Part shown: piece by piece, positions 23,926 through 33,511 of the stretch
Layout: each line of letters opens with the position of its first letter
How positions within the stretch are numbered: the first letter of the stretch is position 1
Source: JANSYL01 sp963921255
GTDB lineage: Bacteria > Pseudomonadota > Alphaproteobacteria > Rhodobacterales > Rhodobacteraceae
DNA: 64,000 nt
Reading direction: 5' to 3'
Assembly: GCA_963921255.3 (NCBI GenBank)
Contig: CAWUEW020000003.1
Coordinates: 558,001 to 622,000 of the forward strand
Program-made: the position numbers and the translations under genes
The notes under the pieces: generated by a model
What the model was told of the DNA's origin: nothing
What the model saw: the letters and a program-made list of their open reading frames with translations, nothing else
The model's database searches: none

Positions 23926-26367
23926 ATGCGACGGTCCGTTCCGTGTCCCAATTTGCTTAAACAACAGGTCCCCTGCGTGTTCGAACAGAGTTTCCCGGCT
24001 GCGCGCGATATGCGCGAGGCGCTTGTGCGCCACTTGTCCTACACCGTCGGCAAAGACGCCGATCATGCTACGGTCTACGATTGGCGCATTGCGCTATCCT
24101 ACGCGCTGCGCGACCGGATTGTGGAAAAATGGTTTGCCTCGACGCGCACCGCCTATGACCGGCAGGCCAAGCGCGTCTACTATCTGTCGATGGAATTTCT
24201 GATCGGACGCCTGCTGCAAGATGGGCTGGTCAACCTGCAGCTGTTCGACGAAACCTGCGAGGTGCTGACAAGCCTTGGTCTGGACCCAGGCGCCGTGATC
24301 TCGGACGAACCCGATGCCGCCTTGGGCAACGGGGGCCTCGGGCGTTTGGCGGCGTGTTTCCTCGACTCGCTGTCGACGCTTGGGATCCCGGCCATGGGGT
24401 ATGGCATTCGCTACGAACATGGCCTGTTTCAGCAGCATATTCTTGAGGGCCGTCAGATCGAACGCCCCGAGCTTTGGCTGCGGCAGCCCCATGCGTGGGA
24501 ATTCGAACGCCCCGAAGCCCGGTATCGACTTGGTTTGGGCGGCATCGTGTCAGACTCCAACGGCCGATCCGTCTGGACTCCGTCCGAGGCCGTGGACGCC
24601 GCGGCGTTCGACATGCCGATAATCGGTTGGCAGGGGGTCTGGGCCAACACCTTGCGCCTTTGGGCGGCCGAGCCGGTGGATGCCTTCGACCTCGACAGTT
24701 TCAACGCCGGTGACTACCTGGGCGCCGCAGCCGAAGAGGCGCGCGCGCGGACGATCTCGCGTGTGCTCTACCCCGATGATACGACCGAAACCGGCAAGGA
24801 ACTGCGCCTGAAGCAGGAGTATTTCTTCACCGCCGCATCGCTGCACGACATCCTGCGCCGGTTTGACAGCGAATATGACGACATCCGGCGTCTGCCCGAA
24901 AAGGTGGCGATCCAGTTGAACGATACGCACCCCGCCATTGCGGGGCCGGAACTTGTGCGCGTGCTTCACGATGAGCGGGGCTTGCCGTTTGACGAGGCAA
25001 CGGTTCTGGCGCGCCGCGTGTTGTCCTATACCAACCACACCTTGTTGCCCGAGGCGTTGGAGCGGTGGTCCGAAGGCCTGTTTGCCAAGCTACTGCCGCG
25101 GCACCTGCAGATCATTGATCGGATCGACGCCAGCCATGCGGCGGCCTACCCCAAACGGACCAGCAAGATCCGCGACCACGGCCAGGTCAACATGGGTGAG
25201 CTGAGCTTTATCATGGCCCACCACATCAATGGGGTGTCTGCGCTGCACACCGACCTGATGCAATCGACGGTCTTTGAGGATTTGGGAGGCCTGCATCCCG
25301 AACGCATCATCAACCAGACCAACGGTGTCACGCCCCGCCGCTGGATGCTCGGGTGCAATCCCCGCCTGTCCGCCCTGATCACCGACCGCATCGGCGAGGC
25401 CTGGGTCGGCGATCTTGAACAGTTGCAGCGGCTGGAAGATGACGTCGATGATCCGGCCTTCCTGGCTGACTTCGACGCCGCCAAGCAGGCGAACAAGGCA
25501 GATCTTGCGGCGTGGATCGCGGAGGAGCACGGGATCTCGCTTGATCCGAATATGATGTTCGACATCCAGATCAAGCGCCTCCATGAGTACAAACGCCAGC
25601 ATATGAACATTGTGGAAACCATCGCGTTGTGGCAGGCGATCCGCGCCAATCCCGACGCCGACTGGACCCCGCGCGTGAAGATTTTCGCAGGCAAGGCCGC
25701 GCCCGGCTATTTCTTCGCCAAGGACATCATTCGCCTGATCAATGACGTCGCCGCAGTGGTGAATGAGGATCCGGTCACACGCGATATCCTGAAGGTGGTG
25801 TTCACCCCGAATTACAACGTGACCCTGGCTGAACGCCTGATTCCGGCGGCCGACCTGTCCGAACAGATTTCGACCGCAGGGAAGGAAGCCTCCGGCACCG
25901 GGAACATGAAATTCGCGCTGAATGGGGCGTTGACGATTGGAACTCTGGACGGCGCGAACGTCGAAATCCGCGAACGGGTCGGGGCCGAGAACTTCTTCCT
26001 CTTTGGCATGACCGCCGAAGAGGTGATGGCGCGTCGCGCGCTGCCCAATCATGCCGCGCTTGCGATCGACGCTGACAGCCGCCTGGCCAGCGCCCTCACC
26101 GCGGTCCGCGACGGCGTGTTCTCGCCCGACGAACCGGGACGCTATGCCCATATCGTCGACAACCTGTCTGGCCCGGATTATTTCATGGTGGCCTCGGATT
26201 TCACCGACTACTGGCGCGCGCAGCGGGCGGTCGATGTCGCCTATCGCGACCGGGCGGCATGGGTGCGCATGGCGGCCTTGAATACGGCACGGTCGGGGTG
26301 GTTTTCCTCGGACCGGACCATCCAGGGCTATGCGCGCGACATCTGGAATGTCACCTCGCTCCTGTAA
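23926..26367 (+). CDS. glgP: GlgP, glycogen/maltodextrin phosphorylase
   Basis: The 813-aa enzyme is a GT35 glycogen phosphorylase that releases glucose 1-phosphate. The PLP-binding lysine is K662 in GTGNMKFALNGALTIGTLDGAN. The glycogen phosphorylase core NDTHPAIAGPELVRVL and the N-terminal YYLSMEFLIGRLL are also present. No strong ribosome binding site precedes the ATG at 23926; a GTG at 23977 is a possible alternative. It heads the glycogen operon, 49 bases before glgB. Confidence 0.93.
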   Translation: MRRSVPCPNLLKQQVPCVFEQSFPAARDMREALVRHLSYTVGKDADHATVYDWRIALSYALRDRIVEKWFASTRTAYDRQAKRVYYLSMEFLIGRLLQDGLVNLQLFDETCEVLTSLGLDPGAVISDEPDAALGNGGLGRLAACFLDSLSTLGIPAMGYGIRYEHGLFQQHILEGRQIERPELWLRQPHAWEFERPEARYRLGLGGIVSDSNGRSVWTPSEAVDAAAFDMPIIGWQGVWANTLRLWAAEPVDAFDLDSFNAGDYLGAAAEEARARTISRVLYPDDTTETGKELRLKQEYFFTAASLHDILRRFDSEYDDIRRLPEKVAIQLNDTHPAIAGPELVRVLHDERGLPFDEATVLARRVLSYTNHTLLPEALERWSEGLFAKLLPRHLQIIDRIDASHAAAYPKRTSKIRDHGQVNMGELSFIMAHHINGVSALHTDLMQSTVFEDLGGLHPERIINQTNGVTPRRWMLGCNPRLSALITDRIGEAWVGDLEQLQRLEDDVDDPAFLADFDAAKQANKADLAAWIAEEHGISLDPNMMFDIQIKRLHEYKRQHMNIVETIALWQAIRANPDADWTPRVKIFAGKAAPGYFFAKDIIRLINDVAAVVNEDPVTRDILKVVFTPNYNVTLAERLIPAADLSEQISTAGKEASGTGNMKFALNGALTIGTLDGANVEIRERVGAENFFLFGMTAEEVMARRALPNHAALAIDADSRLASALTAVRDGVFSPDEPGRYAHIVDNLSGPDYFMVASDFTDYWRAQRAVDVAYRDRAAWVRMAALNTARSGWFSSDRTIQGYARDIWNVTSLL

Positions 26368-26416
26368 GGGCCGAGCATTGGCTTGCATTGGGTTGGTCAG
26401 CCGCTAGGGTTTTCCC

Positions 26417-28627
26417 ATGGCGCGACCGACCCCAACTTACACCCTTGCTCCGGACAGGCGGATCGCCTTGGACCGTTTGGTCCAGGGGCAGCCTGTCGAT
26501 CCGTTTTCCGTTCTGGGTCCGCAGCCGGATGGGGACGCGTGGTCCGTGGCAGTGTTTGCCCCCGGGGCTGAAGTGCTCGCGCTTGAGCAAGCAGGTTTGC
26601 GTGTGGAATTGCAACAGGTTGACGGACTTCCCGGCATCTTCTTCGGGGGTTTGGCCGACCGGTCGCCCTACCGCCTGCACGCCCGGTCGGCCGAGGGTGT
26701 GACGTGGTCGTTCGATGATCCCTACCGCTTTGGCCCGGTTTTGGGCGAAATCGACGAATACCTGATTGGCGAAGGCACCCACGGCGCACTTTGGAAGGCG
26801 CTTGGCGCGCATGTCATGGCCCATGATGGGGTGCACGGCACGCATTTCGCCGTCTGGGCCCCCAATGCGCAGCGTGTCTCGGTTGTTGGGGATTTCAACG
26901 CCTGGGACGGGCGGCGGCACGCCATGCGGCGGCGCGGCGCGACCGGGGTCTGGGAGGTCTTCTTGCCCGAGATCGGGGAGGGCACGGTTTACAAGTACGA
27001 GATCGTTGGCGCGGATGGCGCGACCTTGCCGCTGAAGTCCGACCCGGTCGGCTTCGGATCGCAGCATGCGCCCGAGAATGCCTCGATCGTCCGCGATATC
27101 GGCGGCTACGGATGGTCCGACGGCGACTGGATGTCGGGTCGGGCAGACCACAATGATCGGCGCGCGCCGATCTCGATTTACGAAGTTCACCTTGGCTCGT
27201 GGCGCAAGAAGGACGGCGGGCGCTTCATCTCGTACGTCGAGGCCGCGGAGGAACTGGTCGACTACGTGGCCGAGATGGGGTTCACCCATATCGAGCTGCT
27301 TCCGATCTCGGAATATCCGTTCGACGGGTCCTGGGGGTATCAGCCGATCGGCCTGTTTGCCCCCACCGTTCGGCACGGACCGCCCCATGAATTCCGCGAT
27401 CTTGTGAATGCAGCGCACAAGAAGGGCATCGGCGTGCTTTTGGATTGGGTGCCGGGGCATTTCCCGACCGACGCCCACGGGCTAGGCCAATTCGATGGCA
27501 CGGCGCTTTATGAACATGCAGACCCGAAGGAAGGTTTCCACCAGGATTGGAACACCCTGATCTTCAACTACGGACGGGTCGAGGTCGCCAATTACCTCGT
27601 CGCCAATGCCCGGTACTGGCTGGAGGAATACCATATTGACGGTCTGCGCGTGGATGCGGTCGCCTCGATACTGTACCGCGATTATTCCCGGGCCGACGGC
27701 GAATGGATCCCCAACAAGGACGGCGGGCGCGAGAACTACGAAGCGATCGCGATGCTTCAGAAGATGAACATCGAAACCTATGGCGCGCATCCGGGCATTC
27801 TGACCGCAGCCGAGGAAAGCACCTCCTTCCCCAAGGTGTCGGCCCCCGTCGATCAGGGTGGGCTTGGGTTCGGCTACAAGTGGAACATGGGCTGGATGAA
27901 CGACACGCTGGATTACGTCCAACGCGATCCGATCCACCGCAAACACCATCACACCCAGATGACCTTTGGTCTGACCTACGCGTTCTCCGAAAACTTCATC
28001 CTGCCCATCAGCCATGACGAGGTGGTGCACGGCAAAGGGTCCATGTTGACCAAGATGCCCGGGCGCGCAGATGAAAAGTTCGCCAATCTCCGCGCCTATT
28101 ACGGGTTCATGTGGGGGCAGCCGGGCAAGAAACTCTTGTTCATGGGACAGGAGTTCGCACAAGAGCGGGAATGGGATTTCGAGGGTGAGCTTGCGTGGAC
28201 GTCGCTGGCCGATGCGCGCCACAAGGGCATGCAGCGTTGGGTGCGCGATCTCAACACGTTCTACCGCGGTGAGCCTGCCATGCATGTGGGCGACGCGGAC
28301 CCGGCCGGGTTCCAGTGGATCGACGCGGATGACGCAGATCGCTCGCTGTTCAGTTGGGTGCGGCGCGGCGCGGCGGATCATCCGAACGTCGTGGTTCTGT
28401 GCAATTTTACGCCCGTCGAACGGGTCGACCTGAAGGTTGGTCTTCCGGTTGCGGGCACGTGGCGCGAAGCGCTCAACTCGGATGCGGAGATTTACGGGGG
28501 AGCGGGGCGCGGAAACCTGGGCGGTGTGACAGCCGAGCCTGTGGCGTATCAAGGCCAGGCTGCCTGCGGGCGGGTGTATCTGCCCCCGTTGAGTGTTGTG
28601 TATTTGGTTCAGGAGACGACGGCATAA
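26417..28627 (+). CDS. glgB: GlgB, 1,4-alpha-glucan branching enzyme
   Basis: The 736-aa GH13 branching enzyme has an N-terminal early-set (CBM48-like) region, a TIM barrel and a C-terminal beta domain. The catalytic nucleophile is D413 (GLRVDAV) and the acid/base is E466 (TAAEEST), the same 53-residue spacing as in E. coli (405/458). The transition-state His-Asp pair is in PISHDEVVHGKGS. It adds alpha-1,6 branches to the glucan made by GlgA. Confidence 0.95.
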   Translation: MARPTPTYTLAPDRRIALDRLVQGQPVDPFSVLGPQPDGDAWSVAVFAPGAEVLALEQAGLRVELQQVDGLPGIFFGGLADRSPYRLHARSAEGVTWSFDDPYRFGPVLGEIDEYLIGEGTHGALWKALGAHVMAHDGVHGTHFAVWAPNAQRVSVVGDFNAWDGRRHAMRRRGATGVWEVFLPEIGEGTVYKYEIVGADGATLPLKSDPVGFGSQHAPENASIVRDIGGYGWSDGDWMSGRADHNDRRAPISIYEVHLGSWRKKDGGRFISYVEAAEELVDYVAEMGFTHIELLPISEYPFDGSWGYQPIGLFAPTVRHGPPHEFRDLVNAAHKKGIGVLLDWVPGHFPTDAHGLGQFDGTALYEHADPKEGFHQDWNTLIFNYGRVEVANYLVANARYWLEEYHIDGLRVDAVASILYRDYSRADGEWIPNKDGGRENYEAIAMLQKMNIETYGAHPGILTAAEESTSFPKVSAPVDQGGLGFGYKWNMGWMNDTLDYVQRDPIHRKHHHTQMTFGLTYAFSENFILPISHDEVVHGKGSMLTKMPGRADEKFANLRAYYGFMWGQPGKKLLFMGQEFAQEREWDFEGELAWTSLADARHKGMQRWVRDLNTFYRGEPAMHVGDADPAGFQWIDADDADRSLFSWVRRGAADHPNVVVLCNFTPVERVDLKVGLPVAGTWREALNSDAEIYGGAGRGNLGGVTAEPVAYQGQAACGRVYLPPLSVVYLVQETTA

Positions 28628-28722
28628 ACCGGGGGACACCCCCGAAACCAAAGCTCAGTGCGTCCGTGACGGGCGCGCATGACCCCGGGCGATAAACCGG
28701 GGCATAGAAGGGGAGGAAGACC

Positions 28723-29988
28723 ATGGACCGAGGACCTCAAAGGTTGGCACGTCGCAGTATGGCGTTTGTTTTGGCTGGTGGCCGCGGCAGCCGGCTCAAG
28801 GAACTGACCGACCGCCGCGCCAAGCCCGCGGTCTATTTTGGCGGCAAGACCCGGATCATTGATTTCGCGCTGTCCAATGCGCTGAATTCGGGCATCCGGA
28901 AAATGGCCATCGCCACCCAGTACAAGGCCCACAGTCTGATCCGGCACTGCCAGCGCGGCTGGAACTTCTTCCGGGCCGAGCGGAACGAATACCTCGATAT
29001 TCTCCCGGCCAGTCAGCGTGTTGATGAAAACCAGTGGTATCTCGGGACGGCGGATGCCGTGACCCAGAACATCGACATCGTCGACAGTTACGACGTGGAA
29101 TACGTGCTGATCCTTGCGGGCGATCACATCTACAAGATGGATTACGAACGCATGATCGAGGCGCACGCCAATTCGGGCGCCGATGTCACCGTCGGCTGCC
29201 TCACCGTCCCCAAGGAAGAGGCCACCGCGTTCGGTGTGATGGCGGTCGATCAGACCGACCGGATCACGATGTTCCTGGAAAAGCCCGCGGACCCGCCCGG
29301 CACGCCGGACGACCCGACTGTCGCGCTGGCTTCGATGGGGATCTATGTCTTTTCGTGGAAGTTCCTGCGCGAACGTTTGCTGGAAGACGCCGCAGACAGC
29401 CGGTCGGCCCACGATTTCGGCGGCGACATCATTCCCGACATCGTGGCAAACGGCAAAGCCATGGCGCACCGCTTCACCGACAGCTGCGTGCGCAGTTCGG
29501 TCGACGTGCCAGCCTATTGGCGCGACGTCGGGACGGTCGATGCGTTCTGGAAGGCGAACCTGGATCTGACGGGCTTTACGCCGGATTTGGACCTTTGGGA
29601 TCGCGACTGGCCCATCTGGACCTATTCGGAATCGGTGCCGCCGGCCAAATTCATCCACGACGAAGAAAACCGACGCGGCAGCGCGGTGTCATCGTTGATC
29701 TCGGGTGGCTGCATCATCTCGGGGACCGAAATCCGAAACTCGCTCCTGTTCACGCAGGTCCACACCAATTCGTATGCGTCGCTCGATCAGGCGGTCGTGC
29801 TGCCCTACGTCAATATTGGCCGGTCGGCGCGGTTGACCAAGGTCGTTCTGGACCGCGGCGTCCACATTCCCGAGGGGCTTGTCGTGGGCGAGGACCCGGA
29901 TGAAGACGGCAAGTGGTTCCGGGTGTCCGAGGGGGGCGTGACCCTGATCACTAAGGAAATGCTGGATCGGCGCGCCGCGAGCCTGTGA
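28723..29988 (+). CDS. glgC: GlgC, glucose-1-phosphate adenylyltransferase
   Basis: The 421-aa ADP-glucose pyrophosphorylase begins with the nucleotide loop AFVLAGGRGSRLKELTDRRAKPAVYFGGKTRIIDFALSN. It contains the catalytic-region motif AGDHIYKMDYERM and the sugar-phosphate site of the FLEKP type. A C-terminal left-handed beta-helix domain is present. It makes the ADP-glucose used by GlgA and is normally allosterically controlled. A 95-base gap from glgB contains GC-rich inverted repeats. Its TGA overlaps the glgA start (GTGATG). Confidence 0.95.
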   Translation: MDRGPQRLARRSMAFVLAGGRGSRLKELTDRRAKPAVYFGGKTRIIDFALSNALNSGIRKMAIATQYKAHSLIRHCQRGWNFFRAERNEYLDILPASQRVDENQWYLGTADAVTQNIDIVDSYDVEYVLILAGDHIYKMDYERMIEAHANSGADVTVGCLTVPKEEATAFGVMAVDQTDRITMFLEKPADPPGTPDDPTVALASMGIYVFSWKFLRERLLEDAADSRSAHDFGGDIIPDIVANGKAMAHRFTDSCVRSSVDVPAYWRDVGTVDAFWKANLDLTGFTPDLDLWDRDWPIWTYSESVPPAKFIHDEENRRGSAVSSLISGGCIISGTEIRNSLLFTQVHTNSYASLDQAVVLPYVNIGRSARLTKVVLDRGVHIPEGLVVGEDPDEDGKWFRVSEGGVTLITKEMLDRRAASL

Positions 29989-31412
29989 TGAAAGTCCTGT
30001 CTGTCGCCTCAGAATGTGTTCCCCTCGTGAAAACCGGCGGTTTGGCCGACGTGGTCGGCGCCTTGCCGTCCGCCGTGGCCGAGTTCGGCGTCGATATGCG
30101 GGTGCTGTTGCCGGGCTATTCTGCGGTGATGGGGGCGCTGGACCAGCCCAACCCCGTGTTGGATGTGCCTGAACTCTATGGTGGACCGGCGCGGGTGCTT
30201 GCCGCCGATGTCGCCGGTCTGTCCCTGCTGGTGCTTGAGGCCCCGCATCTGTTTGAGCGACCGGGCACGCCTTACCTCGACGCCAACAAGAACGACTGGC
30301 CCGACAATGCCGAGCGGTTTGCAGCCCTGTCCTGGGTCGCGGCGCGGATTGCGCAGGACGGCGTCGCCGGCTGGCGGCCAAACGTGGTGCATGCCCATGA
30401 TTGGCAGGCGGGCCTTGCGCCCTACTACCTTCGGTTTGCAGCGCCCGAGGTGGCGACGGTCCTGACCATTCACAACATGGCGTTCCAGGGGCTTGCCCCC
30501 GCCTCCAAGCTGGCGGCCCTGCAGATAGACCCAGAGGATTTCTCGCGCGATGGCGTCGAATACTGGGGCCAGATCAGCGCCCTGAAGGCGGGGCTGCTGT
30601 GGGCGCACAAAATCACCACAGTGTCCCCGACCTATGCGCGGGAACTGACCCGACCCGAGTTTGGGGCGGGCCTGGATGGTGTGATCCGGCAACGCGCCAC
30701 AGACCTTGTGGGCATTCTGAACGGGATCGATACGGTCGTTTGGGACCCAAAAACCGACGCTGCGCTGGGCAGCCGCTACAGCACCCCTCGCGGCAAGGCC
30801 AAGGCCCGAAAAGCGTTGCGGCGGGAACTGGGACTGCCGGACGCAACCGGCCCGCTCTGCGTGGTCGTGTCGCGATTGAGCGAACAAAAGGGGCTGGATG
30901 TGCTGCTGGACGCCTTGCCCGGTCTGTTGGAGCAGGGCGGGCAACTCGCCCTCCTTGGCAGCGGCGACACGGCGCTGGAAGACGGGTTTCGCGCGGCCGC
31001 GTCCGATCCGAATGTCTCGGTCACGATCGGCTATGACGAAGATCTGGCCCATCGAATGATCGCGGGGGGCGACGCAATCCTTGTGCCGTCCCGGTTCGAA
31101 CCGTGTGGCCTGACACAGCTTTACGCGCTGCGGTATGGGACGGTGCCGGTCGTGGCGCTGACGGGTGGATTGGCCGATACGGTTATCCCGGCATCGCCTG
31201 CGACGATGGCCGCGCATGCGGCGACAGGTCTGCACATCCATCCGCTGTCAGCCGACGCGCTGCGCCTGGCGTTCAAGGACTTGGCCGACCTGTTCGCGAC
31301 GCCCGCACTTTGGACCGAAATGCAAAAGAACGGCATGGCGCAGCCGGTCGATTGGTCCCATTCTGCAGCCCAGTACGCCAAGCTTTACGCCGAGATCGCC
31401 CCGACCTCATGA
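29988..31412 (+). CDS. glgA: GlgA, glycogen synthase (ADP-glucose type)
   Basis: The GT5 synthase of about 474 aa has the N-terminal ADP-glucose site KTGGLADVVGALP (K15), HDWQAGLAPYYL, and the C-terminal VPSRFEPCGLTQLYALRYGTVPVV containing the conserved catalytic Glu. It elongates alpha-1,4-glucan chains. I use the ATG at 29988, overlapping the glgC stop; a GTG one codon upstream is equally in frame. Its TGA overlaps the glgX ATG. Confidence 0.95.
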   Translation: MKVLSVASECVPLVKTGGLADVVGALPSAVAEFGVDMRVLLPGYSAVMGALDQPNPVLDVPELYGGPARVLAADVAGLSLLVLEAPHLFERPGTPYLDANKNDWPDNAERFAALSWVAARIAQDGVAGWRPNVVHAHDWQAGLAPYYLRFAAPEVATVLTIHNMAFQGLAPASKLAALQIDPEDFSRDGVEYWGQISALKAGLLWAHKITTVSPTYARELTRPEFGAGLDGVIRQRATDLVGILNGIDTVVWDPKTDAALGSRYSTPRGKAKARKALRRELGLPDATGPLCVVVSRLSEQKGLDVLLDALPGLLEQGGQLALLGSGDTALEDGFRAAASDPNVSVTIGYDEDLAHRMIAGGDAILVPSRFEPCGLTQLYALRYGTVPVVALTGGLADTVIPASPATMAAHAATGLHIHPLSADALRLAFKDLADLFATPALWTEMQKNGMAQPVDWSHSAAQYAKLYAEIAPTS

Positions 31413-33511
31413 CGCAAACCTACTCCATCACCGAGGGGCGCGCCGCACCTCTCGGCGCTCAGTATGATGGCGACGGCGTGAATTTCGCCGTGTTTTCCGA
31501 GCACGCGACGGGCGTCGCTTTGTGTCTGTTCGACGCCGACGGCACGACGGAAACGGCCCGGCTTCCGCTCCCGGAACGGGATGCGGATGTCTGGCACGGC
31601 TACGTCGCGGGGCTGCGGCCCGGGCAACTTTATGGCTACAGGGTCGATGGCCCCTATGCGCCCTTTCACGGGCACCGGTTCAACCCGAACAAATTGCTGC
31701 TCGATCCTTATGCCAAACGTTTGACCGGGCATCCCATCTGGCACGATGCGCTGATGGGGTACACGGTCGGGGATGCCCAAGGGGATCTGAGTTTCGACAC
31801 ACGCGACAGCGCCCCGTACATGCCCCGATGCGTGGTGGAGGATCCGCGCTTTGCGTGGGACATCGTACATTCTCTGAACCGGCCGGCCGCCGATACGATC
31901 CTGTACGAGGCCCATGTCAAAGGGCTGACGCAAGCCTTCCCGGGTGTGGCACCAGGGGGCGACTTTCTGGCGGTCGCGTCAGATCCGGTGCTGGATCATC
32001 TGGTCGATCTTGGCGTCACGGCCTTGGAATTGCTGCCCTGTCAGGCGTTTCTGAATGACCGGTTCCTCGTGGAGAAGGGTCTGACCAATTACTGGGGTTA
32101 CCAGACCATCGGCTTTTTCGCGCCCGACCCGAGATACCTCAGGGCCGGGCAGATTTCAGAGTTTCAGCACATGGTCGACCGGCTCCACAGCGCGGGGATC
32201 GAGGTCATCCTGGACGTGGTCTACAACCACACAGGCGAAGGGAACGAAGCCGGGCCGACATTGGCCTTCCGGGGGTTGGACAACCGCAGCTACTATCGCC
32301 TCACGCCCGATGGGCGCGGTTACATCAACGACACCGGCACCGGGAACACGATCAACATGGATCACCCGATGGTTTTGCGGTTGATCATGGACAGTCTGCG
32401 CTATTGGGTCGAGGTGATGCATGTGGACGGGTTCCGCTTCGATCTGTGCTCGGTGCTTGGGCGCACGGCCCAAGGCTTCGACCGAACATCCGCCTTCTTC
32501 CAGGCCATTCGTCAGGACCCTGTGCTGTCGCAGGTCAAACTCATTGCCGAGCCGTGGGACATCGGGCCGGGTGGGTATCAGCTTGGGGCCTTTCCACCGC
32601 CGTTCTCGGAATGGAACGACAAGTTTCGCGATGGGGTGCGCCGCTATTGGCGTGGCGACGGGGGCCATGTCCCGGTTTTGGCCGACAAGCTGACGGGCTC
32701 GGCCCTGCAGTTCGACCATTCGGGGCGTCCGGCCACATCCTCGGTCAACCTCCTGACGGCGCATGATGGCTTCACGCTGGCCGATGTCGTGTCCTTCACC
32801 ACGCGGCACAACCAGGCCAACGGTGAAGACAACCGCGATGGGCACGGTGAGAACTTTTCGGACAATTTCGGGGTCGAGGGGCCAACGGACGATCCCGAAC
32901 TCAACGCGGCCCGGGCGCTTCGGCGGCGCAACATGATGGCGACATTGCTTCTGTGCCAAGGCACACCAATGCTTCTGGCTGGCGATGAGATCGGCAATTC
33001 GCAAGACGGCAACAACAACGCCTACAATCAGGACAACCCGATTGGATGGATCGACTGGGACGGCGCAGACACGGGGTTTCACGCGTTCACCCGTGCGATG
33101 ATCGCGTTTCGCAAGGCGCATCCGATCTTGCGCCAAAAGCGCTTTCTGCATGCGCGTGAGCGGGCCGTTGACGGGTTGGAGGATCTGTTCTGGTGGCATG
33201 CCTCCGGCCGATTGATGACACAGGCCGATTGGGATGATCCGGCAAACGCCGTTTTGTGCGCCGAACTGCGCATGGCGTCCGGAACCCCGGCCTATGCCGA
33301 ACGGGAGGACGCCTTGTTCCTGGCCTTCAATGCGGGGGCATCGGACGTGCCGGTCTTGCTGCCCGATCCGCCGGCGGGCCGCGCCTGGTGCAAACGGGTC
33401 GACACCTTCGCCCCTTGGTTCGGGTCCGAGCCCGTGGCCGGCGCCGTCGTGCTGCATGGTCCGTCCGTCCTGGTGTGCGATCTGTCCGCCGATGGTCGTC
33501 AGGATGGCTGA
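31409..33511 (+). CDS. glgX: GlgX, glycogen debranching enzyme
   Basis: The GH13 isoamylase-type debranching enzyme of about 700 aa starts MTQTYSITEGRAAPLGAQYDG. The nucleophile lies in HVDGFRFDLCSVLGR, the acid in KLIAEPWDIGPGGYQ, and the third acid in LTAHDGFTLAD. It hydrolyses alpha-1,6 branches after GlgP trims the outer chains. The ATG at 31409 is four bases inside glgA; an upstream extension in the same frame is spurious. Confidence 0.94.
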   Translation: MTQTYSITEGRAAPLGAQYDGDGVNFAVFSEHATGVALCLFDADGTTETARLPLPERDADVWHGYVAGLRPGQLYGYRVDGPYAPFHGHRFNPNKLLLDPYAKRLTGHPIWHDALMGYTVGDAQGDLSFDTRDSAPYMPRCVVEDPRFAWDIVHSLNRPAADTILYEAHVKGLTQAFPGVAPGGDFLAVASDPVLDHLVDLGVTALELLPCQAFLNDRFLVEKGLTNYWGYQTIGFFAPDPRYLRAGQISEFQHMVDRLHSAGIEVILDVVYNHTGEGNEAGPTLAFRGLDNRSYYRLTPDGRGYINDTGTGNTINMDHPMVLRLIMDSLRYWVEVMHVDGFRFDLCSVLGRTAQGFDRTSAFFQAIRQDPVLSQVKLIAEPWDIGPGGYQLGAFPPPFSEWNDKFRDGVRRYWRGDGGHVPVLADKLTGSALQFDHSGRPATSSVNLLTAHDGFTLADVVSFTTRHNQANGEDNRDGHGENFSDNFGVEGPTDDPELNAARALRRRNMMATLLLCQGTPMLLAGDEIGNSQDGNNNAYNQDNPIGWIDWDGADTGFHAFTRAMIAFRKAHPILRQKRFLHARERAVDGLEDLFWWHASGRLMTQADWDDPANAVLCAELRMASGTPAYAEREDALFLAFNAGASDVPVLLPDPPAGRAWCKRVDTFAPWFGSEPVAGAVVLHGPSVLVCDLSADGRQDG

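Noticed and set aside
28628..28722. Possible small RNA or regulatory element between glgB and glgC (repeated ATAAACCGGGG with GC-rich inverted repeats)
   Set aside because: It is short and explained by simple inverted repeats. No promoter or terminator features were convincing.
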